A stretch of DNA of 64,000 nucleotides from Spirosoma validum (GCF_014699035.1 NZ_JACXAA010000013.1:62001-126000), one strand, 5' to 3'. Positions 32,183 through 41,449 are shown, counted from the stretch's first letter. A program made the numbers and translations. The notes: generated by a model not told the origin, from the letters alone.

Positions 32183-32518
32183 TTACGAATGAGACGCCAC
32201 GAGGGACGGGTAATCTACAGGTGTTTCCGTCGTGATGATCTCATCCACGGAAACAACCAATGTTGCTAAGGCTTCTTTAGAAGGGCCGTCGATCATAATA
32301 ACCCAATCTGTTTTGATGACCCGGTGTGTTTTGTGGCCAATGGGGTCATGGACAGGTGTATTCGAGGCTCCTTTTCGGGAAAGCGTGATGTTTATGGAGT
32401 CGCCTTCTTTAAAGGTAGGGACAAAACTAAAATAACCATCGGCCACAATCGTGGCGGCTTTATTTTCAGCAGCAGGCTGATAAAAAATAACTTTCAGATT
32501 TTCGGATTTACTACTCAT
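32183..32518 (-). CDS. Small conserved-looking protein of unknown function
   Basis: 111 aa, no signal peptide. The sequence begins MSSKSENLKVIFYQPAAE and is strand-rich (TIVADGYFSFVPTFKEGDSI, NITLSRKG, DWVIMIDGPS, TLVVSVDEII), suggesting a compact beta protein. It is convergent with the SGNH gene (18 bp between ends). Coding character is good: the frame is free of stops and codon use resembles neighbouring genes. The plus-strand open frames here (32232 and 32324) are much less plausible. No family recognised. Confidence 0.55.
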   Translation of the reverse strand: MSSKSENLKVIFYQPAAENKAATIVADGYFSFVPTFKEGDSINITLSRKGASNTPVHDPIGHKTHRVIKTDWVIMIDGPSKEALATLVVSVDEIITTETPVDYPSLVASHS

Positions 32519-32964
32519 TGATTATGGGGTTTATACATGGGTCAGACTCTTTCTTAACCGCTCCAGTGACTAAATGTTCTGGATACTCTTCAGTCGATTA
32601 TGGTCAGAACGTAGTCAATTAGTAGACAATAGATGAAATATGATCATAATTGCTAGTCAAATTGATTCACATGTTAACTTGTTGATCTAGCTGAGAAATG
32701 CTGTTTTGGCTTATTCCTTTAATGGGATTATGATACGTATAGGGGTGACATAGTATACGCTTACTCAAAAGTCAGGGCTATAATGGCGTATTCACTTAAT
32801 AGATTATAGTTTTTCCTGTAGATTCGCGTTCGTTAATAAACACATTGATCGTTGACTAATTTGGATTAAAGTTAGATGTGCCATGATTAGCCACGTCAAT
32901 TCAAACTAGGTTTATTGGCTCTGAGAAGTAGAAAACCCCCTGCTATTCACCCATATATTCATTG
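32519..32964. other. AT-rich intergenic stretch
   Basis: No credible gene on either strand. Presumably holds promoters of the divergent genes at 32518 and 32965; no clear consensus found. Confidence 0.5.
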
Positions 32965-33486
32965 ATGCATACCGTAAGGATTTCTTGTGTCCTATTTTTC
33001 CTGATACCTAGCACTCTATACGCTCAGCGTTATAAACCTCAAATGCGCTCCTGGAAGTGGGCTGCAACTGCCGAAGCAGGTGGAGTTGGCTCTGCATTTT
33101 CGGCTAATATCGAGTACATCCCTGCTCAATTTAAAAAGAGTTTTGTTGTACTACGTGGTGGGCTTGGCTATCTGGGTGCCCGCTACAGTATGGCTACTGC
33201 TCCGCAATCGATTACCTGGAATATTCTGCTGAACGGGAAAGAAAATGGTTGTCCGCCCCAGGTTCCTTCGCGATCATTGTTCGCTGAGATCGGCATCGGA
33301 GGGTCGTACTTACTAGACTCAAAGACTACAGTCGATTACCTGTATGGACCTATACTTGGTGTTCGTCGCTATTTTCTGTTTAATGTACGCACAACTGGCT
33401 TCTGGAAAGCACAGATTTGCCCGGTCGTAACCGATCACAACGTAATACCCTGGGGAGGTATCGCGATTGGCATCGTGCTTGATTAA
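32965..33486 (+). CDS. Small outer-membrane beta-barrel-like protein
   Basis: 173 aa from the ATG at 32965 (a TTG one codon earlier is open too). Signal peptide to about residue 18 (STLYAQ). The mature sequence has alternating strands (WKWAATAEAGGVGSAFSAN, SFVVLRGGLGYLGARYS) and ends GGIAIGIVLD. It looks like a short 8-stranded barrel or related envelope protein. It stands alone, convergent with the start of the polysaccharide operon's last gene. Function unknown. Confidence 0.6.
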   Translation: MHTVRISCVLFFLIPSTLYAQRYKPQMRSWKWAATAEAGGVGSAFSANIEYIPAQFKKSFVVLRGGLGYLGARYSMATAPQSITWNILLNGKENGCPPQVPSRSLFAEIGIGGSYLLDSKTTVDYLYGPILGVRRYFLFNVRTTGFWKAQICPVVTDHNVIPWGGIAIGIVLD

Positions 33487-33526
33487 ATGACAGACAAGCA
33501 CGATTTCAGTAACAACGTAACGGTGA

Positions 33527-34537
33527 TTATCGAATAACCGGAAGCGGCACTTGATCCAGAAAACGTGTAATAGCCCGCAATGAGTTGACCGTAGCGTATC
33601 GCCAGCCACGTAGGACCATCGGCTCCGGTTTTTTCCCATAAGCTGGATGAACATTACGAACGTTCAAATCAGCGTATTTACTGAGCGACTGTCGGTATTG
33701 GGTTAGAATAGTAGAAACCTCGGTTCTGTCGGCAAGGTGAAAGCGACTTTGATGCGGGAAAAAACCTTCGTCAGGGTTCAGTAACCCTTTGCCATTAAGA
33801 AACAGCAATGGCTGATTCTGCCCAGCCGGTCCGTCAACCCACCAGCCGTTCCGTTCCTGTCGGATCACCCGTTCGGGCAGGTTCCAAAGCGCTACGTGCC
33901 AACCTGGATTACGAACGATGACAGTATCCTTGAAGAATACGGGTACATGCATCAGCCAAATCTGATCTAAGCATAGACCCGCGCAGAAATCTACATACGC
34001 CCTCTCCCGAACCCGATCATCCCACCACGCCAGCAAGCGATCTGTTTCGGGCGAACGACGTAGCGCCAGAAAATCAGCGCTATACAAGCCAACGTTCTGA
34101 AAGAACTTCTCGTCTGGCCAGTACGTATCGTGCGGGTTCTGGGTAATAAAAGGTGTTAGCAGAACATTGGCCCTGGAAAGTTGTTCCCAGACAGGTGTCA
34201 GGGGAGCCAGGAACTGGATGTTCGGGTCAGCGTACAGAATCGAATCGGTATCAGGATATCGTCGAAACGCTTCGGCGACAAGTAACGGCTTACAGGCCGC
34301 GGCAAACTCCGTTGGCGTATAAATGGCCGATAAAGTCGTCAGTTGCTCATCAGACAACAGTTCGCGAATCGGCAGGAGCGGATAAGGTGAAACAAACCCA
34401 GCAGGCAGATGTGCAGGATCGTCGGCTAAGCCAATCAAAACCGACGCAGGTTTATTGGTAGCAGCGTATTGAACAAAACTGTTCGCCAGAGCGAAAGCCT
34501 GGGGCAGTTGACGGATGGTACAGATGGTTACTAACAC
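33527..34537 (-). CDS. Glycosyltransferase (GT-A, nucleotide-diphospho-sugar type)
   Basis: 336 aa, cytoplasmic. Begins MLVTICTIRQLPQAFALANS; a DxD-like motif lies in DSILYADPNIQFLAPL (near residue 100), followed by FQNVGLYSADFLALRR and the WWDDRVRERAYVDFCAGLCL region. It resembles the protein at 37474-38562 along its full length (YFDPDIIVFQPL, LNTGIFNLGFIGLRN, WWKDRLVYECRIDLCEGLF, then WNL), so the two are divergent paralogues. It is the last gene of the minus-strand polysaccharide run, 17 bp after the GT2 gene. Acceptor and sugar are unknown. Confidence 0.75.
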   Translation of the reverse strand: MLVTICTIRQLPQAFALANSFVQYAATNKPASVLIGLADDPAHLPAGFVSPYPLLPIRELLSDEQLTTLSAIYTPTEFAAACKPLLVAEAFRRYPDTDSILYADPNIQFLAPLTPVWEQLSRANVLLTPFITQNPHDTYWPDEKFFQNVGLYSADFLALRRSPETDRLLAWWDDRVRERAYVDFCAGLCLDQIWLMHVPVFFKDTVIVRNPGWHVALWNLPERVIRQERNGWWVDGPAGQNQPLLFLNGKGLLNPDEGFFPHQSRFHLADRTEVSTILTQYRQSLSKYADLNVRNVHPAYGKKPEPMVLRGWRYATVNSLRAITRFLDQVPLPVIR

Positions 34538-34554
34538 AGTGACACAAAACTACG

Positions 34555-35577
34555 TCATTCGAGTATATCGCCCAAAACCGCCAGATAAGGAGCGTACCAA
34601 TTGGCCGATGCATCGGCGTAACGGTTGTAGTTTCCCTGCCGTAAACTGTTCATGACCGGCACAATCCGGAACAGTCGATTAGGGGATAAATGACTACGCA
34701 TGGTAAAATGTACTAACCGTCTGTCTAACTGTGCGAAACCGGATGCATCGGGTGGAATTCGATCCGCCAGCAGCTTACGAATCTGGGTTAGCTGAGCCTG
34801 TTTTTCCCGCAAGGGAGCTAGTTTACCCGCTCGGTGTCGGACAAAACGATCCCATAAATGGACAGGGTCAGCTGCTTCCTGCTCACGTACGCCAATTTGC
34901 TGCTGAACATGGGTTCGATAAAGCTGTAAAGGTTTATCAATGAAGTCAATAGCCTGTAAAGCCGCAGCGGCCAACGCGATCCACCCATCGTAAATGTACC
35001 CCGGTATATCCGTTGGAACGGGGAGTACCGTTGGCAAAAAGGATCGCCGGATCACCATAGCGCAGCCCATTACCCGATTGCCGTCCAGCATAACCTCCAT
35101 CATCTCACCCGACTGCCACCGATTCTGTGCTCGTTCATCAAACCGGACCTCCTCCCAGAATCGCCCCTGACGCCCGTTCAACTCCTCATCTGTTACGTAG
35201 GCGTCACAGAAAGCAACCTGTGTAGCTGAGTGCTGCTGCATATAGTGGACCAACGTATTAATTTTTTCCGGAAGCCAGAAATCATCCTGATCGCAGATGA
35301 AAATCAAGTCGCCTGTGCATTCAGCTAAAGCCCGCTCAAAATTTTTGTTCGATCCTAAACGCACCGAGTTTTTTAGCACACGTACCGGAAAGGGGGCCTC
35401 TGCCGCCAATTGCTGAATCAGCTCGGCGGTACCATCGGTTGAATGATCGTCGAAAATAACCACCTCATCGGGAAGCTGTTTCTGATCCAGCAAACTTTGC
35501 CACTGCATAGGCAGATACGCCTTACCTTCGTAGGTACAAAGCGCAATGGAGATAGTTGGCCGAGCGGATTCAGTCAT
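34555..35577 (-). CDS. Family 2 glycosyltransferase
   Basis: 340 aa from the ATG at 35577. The open frame extends to 35700, overlapping the upstream gene, but MTESARPTISIALCTYEGKA is the expected GT2 start. Motifs: ISIALCTYEGKAYLPMQW, VIFDDHSTDGTAELI (nucleotide-sugar binding Asp), then FICDQDDFWLPEKI with the DxD-type metal site, followed by VMGCAMVIRRSFL. It is likely a rhamnosyl- or glucosyltransferase-like GT-A enzyme acting on a lipid-linked glycan. It follows the DUF5672 gene by 8 bp, indicating translational linkage. Confidence 0.85.
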   Translation of the reverse strand: MTESARPTISIALCTYEGKAYLPMQWQSLLDQKQLPDEVVIFDDHSTDGTAELIQQLAAEAPFPVRVLKNSVRLGSNKNFERALAECTGDLIFICDQDDFWLPEKINTLVHYMQQHSATQVAFCDAYVTDEELNGRQGRFWEEVRFDERAQNRWQSGEMMEVMLDGNRVMGCAMVIRRSFLPTVLPVPTDIPGYIYDGWIALAAAALQAIDFIDKPLQLYRTHVQQQIGVREQEAADPVHLWDRFVRHRAGKLAPLREKQAQLTQIRKLLADRIPPDASGFAQLDRRLVHFTMRSHLSPNRLFRIVPVMNSLRQGNYNRYADASANWYAPYLAVLGDILE

Positions 35578-35585
35578 ACAAACGA

Positions 35586-36401
35586 TCAGATTTGATAGCC
35601 GTACCGGGCGAAAATAGAACGCCAGTAATCCGTTCCGTGAATGTCCCAGGCATGGCACCCAAACGGCAACTGACCACGATTGTAATGCTCGACGGACCAT
35701 TCTGGGAAGAATTCAATCGAAAAGTGGAGCGCTTTCCGGTAGTTTGGAATTCGTAATCGGGGCCAGTAGCGATTGACTTCGATTCCCCAGAACGCATCTT
35801 CGTGGTACTGGTGTATGGAAATGCGTTCATACTGGGCAATTTTTCGACTATAGGCTTTCTGCCAACGTAGCATGGCGGCTATGCGCCGAAGACTAAAGCC
35901 ACCATTTCCAACGCTGTTCAGGCTTATGATTTCGCGGGGCGTGATCCCATCTGGTTTTTTCAGATCGATCCACGTAGCGACGACTTTTCGAAGGGTGAAG
36001 TCAAGTTGATCGAACCAGCCGGTAAAATCACGGTCACGGAGCCAGGGTGCGCCAATGTAATCGTAATTCTGCCGACACCAATAGGCCAGATTGTCCTGAA
36101 AAACGAAGGCATCTAACTGGTGAATTAATATGTATTCCTGATCAGAAAAAGCCTGATAAAACTCCGCTGACAGCATCAGTCGATTGTATCCCTGCACATC
36201 CGTAAAATAGGCGTCATCGAATGTCCGGACCTGTATGGCTGGATGGATGTTTCGATAGGCGGATAAATCGAGCGAGTGCGGAGCGGCTAACCAGATCGGA
36301 TATTGTCCTAACACCCGTATACACTGCGTTATCGAAATGCGCTCATAATCCGTGAGCTGCGGTTTATAAACCGGCAACACTACGTTAACGGACGGCTTCA
36401 T
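35586..36401 (-). CDS. DUF5672 family glycosyltransferase-like protein
   Basis: 271 aa from the ATG at 36401, which overlaps the stop of the upstream gene in an ATGA arrangement. Begins MKPSVNVVLPVYKPQLTDYE. The DUF5672 signature is present: FSDQEYILIHQLDAFVFQDN, LAYWCRQNYDYIGAPW, then SVGNGGFSLRRIAAML and the acidic YHEDAFWGIEV. These proteins have a GT-A-like fold with an Asp-rich site and are commonly found in polysaccharide loci. Specificity is unknown. It sits between a GT9 and a GT2 gene. Confidence 0.8.
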   Translation of the reverse strand: MKPSVNVVLPVYKPQLTDYERISITQCIRVLGQYPIWLAAPHSLDLSAYRNIHPAIQVRTFDDAYFTDVQGYNRLMLSAEFYQAFSDQEYILIHQLDAFVFQDNLAYWCRQNYDYIGAPWLRDRDFTGWFDQLDFTLRKVVATWIDLKKPDGITPREIISLNSVGNGGFSLRRIAAMLRWQKAYSRKIAQYERISIHQYHEDAFWGIEVNRYWPRLRIPNYRKALHFSIEFFPEWSVEHYNRGQLPFGCHAWDIHGTDYWRSIFARYGYQI

Positions 36402-37477
36402 ACGAGTTTGGGCTGGCCTAATCGCTGCTGCACCGCATCCTGCACCCATGCGTACGGTAATTCAGCGCAGGGATGACCAAAATCATTCAGGATCGTTACG
36501 CCTTCGCCCCGTTTGTACCGACCCGAGTAAGGCAGGTAATCGACAAAATCGAACAGCTTGCCCAACAGGAGAATGGCGTCAACTCCCGTTGCATTGGCCA
36601 TGTGGGCGGGGCCGCTGTCGATACCGATAAACAGACGAGCCTGTCGAATGACTTCGGCGGTTTCGAGTAAACTCAACTGACCGCATAAGCTCCGAAACTG
36701 CGGATTTGGCTCGGTTACAGTTGGCGCTAAACCAACTTCAATAATCGGGTAGGGGTATGTGGCAATCAACCAGCGAACGAGTTTATTCCAGTTATCGGCA
36801 GGCCAGTCGCGCAGTATATGGCTTGACTGGCAGTGAATAACGATTGGTCCGGCGGGTAACTGTAAACCAGCGATTTTTTGCCGTACGCTTTCCAGAATAT
36901 ACATTTTTGGCTCGGCGGTCATAGCCGGAAGACCGGCTGCCTGTGAAAAGATATACAGCAAATCACCCCGATGGTAATAATTGTCGAAGGTTAGTCCAAT
37001 CGCATCAGCGGTCGGATTAATGGGATCTTCAGGACAATACTTACACTTACGATGCGAAATATGCATGTTGTACACCTTGTCGTAAATCCCCGATTGCAGC
37101 AGCTGAACCCGTTCGCCCGGACATTTTTCGACCAAATACTCATCCAGGTTTGGATTGTATTTGACCAGTTCGGCAAAGGGCTCACGAACCACCCAGATAA
37201 TGTAGCCATCGGGATGACGTTGGCGGACCTCGCGGGCAATCGGTTCACAGGCAATAATATCGCCCATCTGCTCCGATAAAATAATCGCGATCAAAGGACG
37301 ATTCCCAATCTTTTTTTTGATCTGCTTTAAGTGGCGGTATTTGGCTGAAGCGGACCGGTACCGTTCAAGAAGGTGAATGCTTTTCTGATAGCGATACCGC
37401 CACAATTCCTGAAATGTAGGCCCTTCCGTAGAGCCGTTTGACGGGCCAGCGATTTTTATACCAAACCAATTACTCAT
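36398..37477 (-). CDS. Family 9 glycosyltransferase (heptosyltransferase-like)
   Basis: 359 aa. The N-terminal domain begins with a basic segment, then RPLIAIILSEQMGDIIACEP, the GT-B sugar-transferase N-domain. A Cys-rich stretch ISHRKCKYCPEDP sits near residue 150. The C-domain holds the GT9 signature RLFIGIDSGPAHMANATG with the nucleotide-binding GPAHMA. ADP-heptose enzymes have this fold, but GT9 proteins with other donors exist. Start and stop overlap both neighbours by 4 bp (ATGA), so it is translationally coupled in the polysaccharide run. Confidence 0.82.
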   Translation of the reverse strand: MSNWFGIKIAGPSNGSTEGPTFQELWRYRYQKSIHLLERYRSASAKYRHLKQIKKKIGNRPLIAIILSEQMGDIIACEPIAREVRQRHPDGYIIWVVREPFAELVKYNPNLDEYLVEKCPGERVQLLQSGIYDKVYNMHISHRKCKYCPEDPINPTADAIGLTFDNYYHRGDLLYIFSQAAGLPAMTAEPKMYILESVRQKIAGLQLPAGPIVIHCQSSHILRDWPADNWNKLVRWLIATYPYPIIEVGLAPTVTEPNPQFRSLCGQLSLLETAEVIRQARLFIGIDSGPAHMANATGVDAILLLGKLFDFVDYLPYSGRYKRGEGVTILNDFGHPCAELPYAWVQDAVQQRLGQPKLV

Positions 37478-38562
37478 GCCTGACGGGATTCTAACAGCGC
37501 AATAACTCGGTTGAATGGTGTTTTCAGCAATTTACGTACTCGAAGGTAACGTAGCACTACGGGCGGCTTAATATATACGCACGGATATGGTCGGTATTGA
37601 TCGTTATGATTGGCCAGCAGGCGTTCGCGGTACAGATCAAATAAGGGTCGGACATCAGGGCGTTGCTGCTCCGGCCGGTCAACGAAACGTAACGAATTGG
37701 TAGTCGTTGCTCCATTGGAATTAGCAAATCCGTATCGTGTCTGATACTTAGAGATCTCATCTGGGCGGTCAGGATTATAGCCGCTGAAATGAAAAAACTG
37801 CAAAAGCTGAGTGGCTGATCCGTCAGTCTGATTGCTAGTCTGGTGCTCCGGTTTCGCTATCTGCCACTCGCCAGCGTTGTTCTGGGAGAAGTACCGCTCG
37901 TGCAGATTCCAGTAAGCAACATTATACCCCAAATGCTTTTCAATCAGGATATTATCATAGTAAACAGGCGCAAAGTTCACCCAGTGCTGATCGACAAAAA
38001 GACCTTCGCAGAGATCGATTCGACACTCATATACCAACCGATCTTTCCACCAGTTAACAAACTGTCGGGCGGTGGCATCGTTACGTAAACCGATAAAGCC
38101 GAGATTAAAAATGCCGGTATTCAGGTGGTGCTGTTCGTTGGGTCGCTGCCAGTCGGGCGTGGGCGAGCAGGTGTGTGGCGTCAGCACCAGACTGTAGTGA
38201 TTCAGGGCTTCATTTAATTGATGTAGCGGCTGAAAAACAATAATATCCGGATCGAAATAAATAACCTGAGTGGCTTCTGGATACGAAGTATAAAAATAGT
38301 CGATGAAAAAAGGCTTAACAGCGGTGTTCAGTTCGGTAATGTCGTACCGGTCACACATGGCTGCGAAGTCGGGGATCCCGATCTTATCCACTTCGAGCAT
38401 CGGATACGCCGGGACCAGTTCGGCGGGCAGATTGGCTGTGCTTAATTTGTCGACCAGGCCGATAACGTACTGATAATCTGGGTTTGTCTGGCGAAGCGAA
38501 TCGCCCAGCGTCCGGGCCTGAGCCAGATAATTTATTGAACAGATGGTGAAAGCAAGCGTCAT
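37474..38562 (-). CDS. Glycosyltransferase (GT-A, nucleotide-diphospho-sugar type)
   Basis: 362 aa. Begins MTLAFTICSINYLAQARTLG; the DxD-like motif is in VIYFDPDIIVFQPLHQLNEA (about residue 95), followed by HHLNTGIFNLGFIGLRND and LVYECRIDLCEGLFVDQHWV. It is paralogous to the gene at 33527-34537, and both share WNL...ER before the C-terminal extension. It overlaps the GT9 gene by 4 bp. It may add a sugar to the same glycan as its paralogue, by context only. Confidence 0.78.
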   Translation of the reverse strand: MTLAFTICSINYLAQARTLGDSLRQTNPDYQYVIGLVDKLSTANLPAELVPAYPMLEVDKIGIPDFAAMCDRYDITELNTAVKPFFIDYFYTSYPEATQVIYFDPDIIVFQPLHQLNEALNHYSLVLTPHTCSPTPDWQRPNEQHHLNTGIFNLGFIGLRNDATARQFVNWWKDRLVYECRIDLCEGLFVDQHWVNFAPVYYDNILIEKHLGYNVAYWNLHERYFSQNNAGEWQIAKPEHQTSNQTDGSATQLLQFFHFSGYNPDRPDEISKYQTRYGFANSNGATTTNSLRFVDRPEQQRPDVRPLFDLYRERLLANHNDQYRPYPCVYIKPPVVLRYLRVRKLLKTPFNRVIALLESRQA

Positions 38563-38604
38563 AGAGCGAGCACGGCAAGTGTCTCCTACAGATTAAATCG
38601 AGCG

Positions 38605-39801
38605 TTATTGCCGAGTCAGTTGGTTAAACAAAGTTACAAGAGTTTCGACGCTTTGCTGCGCGGGATGACGTTCCAGAATTTTCTGACTTAGCCGCTTGCC
38701 CAATGCCCGACGCAGATTCGGTTGATGCAATAACTCGAAAACGCGCCGGCTCATAATGTCGAGATTAAGATAGGGAACCACGAAACCGCCGTCCGTTTCG
38801 ACCAGTTCGGGTGCACCCCCCGCGTTGTCGAAACACACGACCGGTACATCGCACAAACCGGCTTCAAACACGACAAGTGGGTAGGGATCTTCGCGGGAAC
38901 ACAACACGAATACGTCGAAATGGCTCATATAACGTAGTACGTCTGGCGTCGGCGGAATCAGGTGAACGCGATCGGTTAGACCGGCCTTGCGAATATCCAG
39001 CAGCAAATCCTCTCGCAGCGACCCTTCCGGTACACCCACCCAGACAAAATGAATCGGCGCTGTCGTTGCTCCTTCTTCGCGACCAATTACCTGACGGGCC
39101 AGGGTTATAAAGAGGTCATTGCCTTTACGCCATTCGGCATTGCCACAACCCCCTACAATCAGCGCATTGGTGGATAAACCCAGGGATTCGTAAATATTGG
39201 CTTGCTGACGGGCCAAGCGCACATTCCGCTCGAGCGATGGCGTATCAATGAGCGTATATAACGTAATTCGGGCCGGATCAAAGCCATGCTCCTGCTCATA
39301 ATAGCGGGCCGTTGCCTTCGAAACAGCCAGAAGCTGCGTTGTATGGTTGAGGAGATAAGCCAGTTCGTCGGGCTTCGTATACGTCCGGACGGACATGTCT
39401 AATTCATGAACAAACGTAACGACGGGTGTCTTTTGGGGAATGCCCAGCTGACTAAACCAGCGACTGCCCATAGCCGTGTTGACCAGAACCAGATCGAATG
39501 AGTCAACGTTTAACTGCGCTTTAACTGCCTGACTTCTCGCGGTAAGTTGCCGGGTATGAAATTTCTCCCACAACCCTAGCTTGCCCAATACCATGTCGGC
39601 TGCAACGCCTATAACGTAGCGGTCGGGCGCGGGCCAGATCGTTACGGGGCAAACCGCTTGGTATTCATCTAAAAGCGGTCCGCCTTCCCCTAAAAGTAAG
39701 TGCATCTGAATCCCTTCTGCCTTCAGCAGTCGCATCAGATTCAGCAAAACGAGTTGTGCCCCGGCGCGATTGGCATCGTGACCAATTAATAAAATCGTCA
39801 T
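38605..39801 (-). CDS. Family 4 (GT-B) glycosyltransferase
   Basis: 398 aa. N-domain MTILLIGHDANRAGAQLVLL with the typical Gly-rich donor/acceptor loop, then PVVTFVHELDMS, and LLAVSKATARYYEQEHG. The C-domain shows IVGGCGNAEWRKGNDLFI (R and K contacting the nucleotide) and FDVFVLCSREDPYPLVVFEA, the E-x7-E region of GT4 enzymes. It is likely a retaining transferase adding a hexose or similar. It lies between the two-gene acetyltransferase/WbqC group and the GT9 group. There are no membrane segments, so it acts on the cytoplasmic face. Confidence 0.85.
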   Translation of the reverse strand: MTILLIGHDANRAGAQLVLLNLMRLLKAEGIQMHLLLGEGGPLLDEYQAVCPVTIWPAPDRYVIGVAADMVLGKLGLWEKFHTRQLTARSQAVKAQLNVDSFDLVLVNTAMGSRWFSQLGIPQKTPVVTFVHELDMSVRTYTKPDELAYLLNHTTQLLAVSKATARYYEQEHGFDPARITLYTLIDTPSLERNVRLARQQANIYESLGLSTNALIVGGCGNAEWRKGNDLFITLARQVIGREEGATTAPIHFVWVGVPEGSLREDLLLDIRKAGLTDRVHLIPPTPDVLRYMSHFDVFVLCSREDPYPLVVFEAGLCDVPVVCFDNAGGAPELVETDGGFVVPYLNLDIMSRRVFELLHQPNLRRALGKRLSQKILERHPAQQSVETLVTLFNQLTRQ

Positions 39802-39868
39802 TGATCAGCATTGACCGTCAGTGGTTTTCACTCAATTTTATGGCAATAAAGGACAACCAACGACAAAA

Positions 39869-40522
39869 CTAGTACGCTTCGTGACTGGGTGTGGGCAGCT
39901 TTTTTGCAGGATTCCCGAGGTATAAACCCCACTCATCCGTGTCTTTATAAACGGCAGAAGCCATACCAATGAGCGTGCCTGTCGCGATGTGTAAGAAATC
40001 GCGGATGGTGCTGTTTACGCCAAAAAAACAGTACGGTTCAATAACACAGTGTCCCGACATAACCACGTGCGACGTAAAGAAAACGTGGTCTTTGATCTGA
40101 CCATGGTGCCCGATGTGATTACCGCTCCAAAGCACTACGTTATTGCCAATCGTGGTAAATGGCTGAATCGTATTGTCTTCGAGAATAAAGCAATTTTCGC
40201 CGATCTGATTACCGAACAAAGTCGCTTTGGAACTGATGTAGGAGATGAATTCATAGCCTTTGGCTTTGGCCTCCAGGTAAATTCGTTCGCGATTGCGGTT
40301 CATGTTCCGACCGGTCATCGGCGCGAAAAACTTGTATTCCTGGGGTGAAAACAAGGTTTCGACTTCCTCGAAGGCAACCAGAGGCAATCCCTGAAACTCG
40401 GTGCCGGTCATGTATTCACGGCTGACGGTGAATGCCGCTACGTCGTGTTCTGAGTCGTGAGTGAGGTAGAAATGGGCCAGTTCAGCCGTATCCATCACCC
40501 CGAAAATGATAACTTTTGCCAT
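39869..40522 (-). CDS. Sugar O-/N-acetyltransferase, left-handed beta-helix (NeuD/PglD-like)
   Basis: 217 aa from the ATG at 40522 (MAKVIIFGVMDTAELAHFYL). The N-terminal Rossmann-like region binds sugar nucleotides in PglD/NeuD-type enzymes. From about residue 95 there are hexapeptide repeats (IGENCFILEDNTIQPFTTIG, NNVVLWSGNHIGHHGQIKDH, FTSHVVMSGHCVIEP) characteristic of the left-handed beta-helix, with the catalytic-type His in HIGHHGQ. The end is GNPAKKLPT, as usual. It probably acetylates an amino or hydroxy sugar for the glycan. A perfect inverted repeat separates it from the WbqC-like gene. Confidence 0.85.
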   Translation of the reverse strand: MAKVIIFGVMDTAELAHFYLTHDSEHDVAAFTVSREYMTGTEFQGLPLVAFEEVETLFSPQEYKFFAPMTGRNMNRNRERIYLEAKAKGYEFISYISSKATLFGNQIGENCFILEDNTIQPFTTIGNNVVLWSGNHIGHHGQIKDHVFFTSHVVMSGHCVIEPYCFFGVNSTIRDFLHIATGTLIGMASAVYKDTDEWGLYLGNPAKKLPTPSHEAY

Positions 40523-40537
40523 GCGTTTTTGACTGAA

Positions 40538-40583
40538 GACTGAAGACTGATGAATGGATTGAGTCATTCATCAGTCTTCAGTC
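40538..40583. repeat. Perfect 19-bp inverted repeat in the polysaccharide operon
   Basis: Arms at 40538-40556 and 40565-40583 (GACTGAAGACTGATGAATG and its complement) with an 8-nt loop, between the WbqC-like gene and the acetyltransferase gene. There is no T run, so it is more probably a processing or stability hairpin than a terminator. Confidence 0.7.
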
Positions 40584-40588
40584 AATAT

Positions 40589-41287
40589 TTACACCAATTC
40601 GTACTCATTTAGCATTTCTCTGACGACCGTAGTATCGTTAAACATCAGTACATCAATGATCGATAGCCAGGGGACAAATTCATTACGGAACTGTGGGTAT
40701 TCGACTCGTTTCGATTTAATGAAATTCAATTCAATACCTGCCTGGTCAAAGGTAGGCTTATCATACAGTTCCGTACCGCCAATAGGATTGATATACCGTG
40801 CTGCGTTTTCCTGCCGACAAATGTCCAGAATGCGCTCCTGGGCTTTCAGGTCTGCGTTGTTATAAACGGCGGAAGATTGCACCAATCGGGTAGTCAGACC
40901 CAGGTATTGATTCAATTCGACCAAACTGAAATGGACCATGTCGGCAATAGAGTCTGTCGTAAAGTTGACAATTTTTTCGGTTAGTGGCATCACCGTTTGG
41001 TAAAAGGGAGCCTTACGATACCCCTGCTCAATCGTTTTGAGGAGTTTACCCCGCCATTTCGGATCGTCGGCCAGATGCACTTCATTGATCCGCTTATTCT
41101 GACTGGCATCTTTTAGCGGAACCGAAAAAAGGTACTCCTGCCCGTTAATTAACAGGCGGTTACGGTTAATCCAGCCCCGATTGATAAACGCTACGTCATC
41201 GTACAATACGAACGTATCAACCGCACTCATCAACTGCATATAGCCAATATAAGGCAGAAAATAAGGTTGCATGATGGCTAGTGTCAT
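40589..41287 (-). CDS. WbqC-like family protein
   Basis: 232 aa from the ATG at 41287. MTLAIMQPYFLPYIGYMQLM is the invariant N-terminus of the WbqC family, followed by DTFVLYDDVAFINRGWINRN, the PL-K region, and KSKRVEYPQFRNEFVPWLSI. WbqC-like proteins occur in O-antigen loci making modified amino sugars; the exact reaction is not settled. It sits in the run with an acetyltransferase and an aminotransferase, which supports amino-sugar decoration. A palindromic repeat lies upstream (41347). Confidence 0.85.
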   Translation of the reverse strand: MTLAIMQPYFLPYIGYMQLMSAVDTFVLYDDVAFINRGWINRNRLLINGQEYLFSVPLKDASQNKRINEVHLADDPKWRGKLLKTIEQGYRKAPFYQTVMPLTEKIVNFTTDSIADMVHFSLVELNQYLGLTTRLVQSSAVYNNADLKAQERILDICRQENAARYINPIGGTELYDKPTFDQAGIELNFIKSKRVEYPQFRNEFVPWLSIIDVLMFNDTTVVREMLNEYELV

Positions 41288-41346
41288 AGGTGTGGCGTTT
41301 AGATAACGACGCAAACTAGTACTGCTCCAATTTAATTCTTATTGCC

Positions 41347-41409
41347 GGTACCACGGGTTTTAACCCGTTTTTTGGGACAATTCCAGAACGGGTTAAAACC
41401 CGTGGTACC
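41347..41409. repeat. Intergenic palindromic repeat with GGGTTTTAACCC core
   Basis: 23-bp perfect arms (41347-41369 and 41387-41409) with a 17-nt spacer. Each arm contains the palindrome CGGGTTTTAACCCG. Same architecture as the element at 25799-25870. It lies between the 688-aa membrane protein and the WbqC-like gene. Confidence 0.8.
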
Positions 41410-41449
41410 TTTTTTTAAACCATTGAATTGATCAAGTACTGGTACGTCT

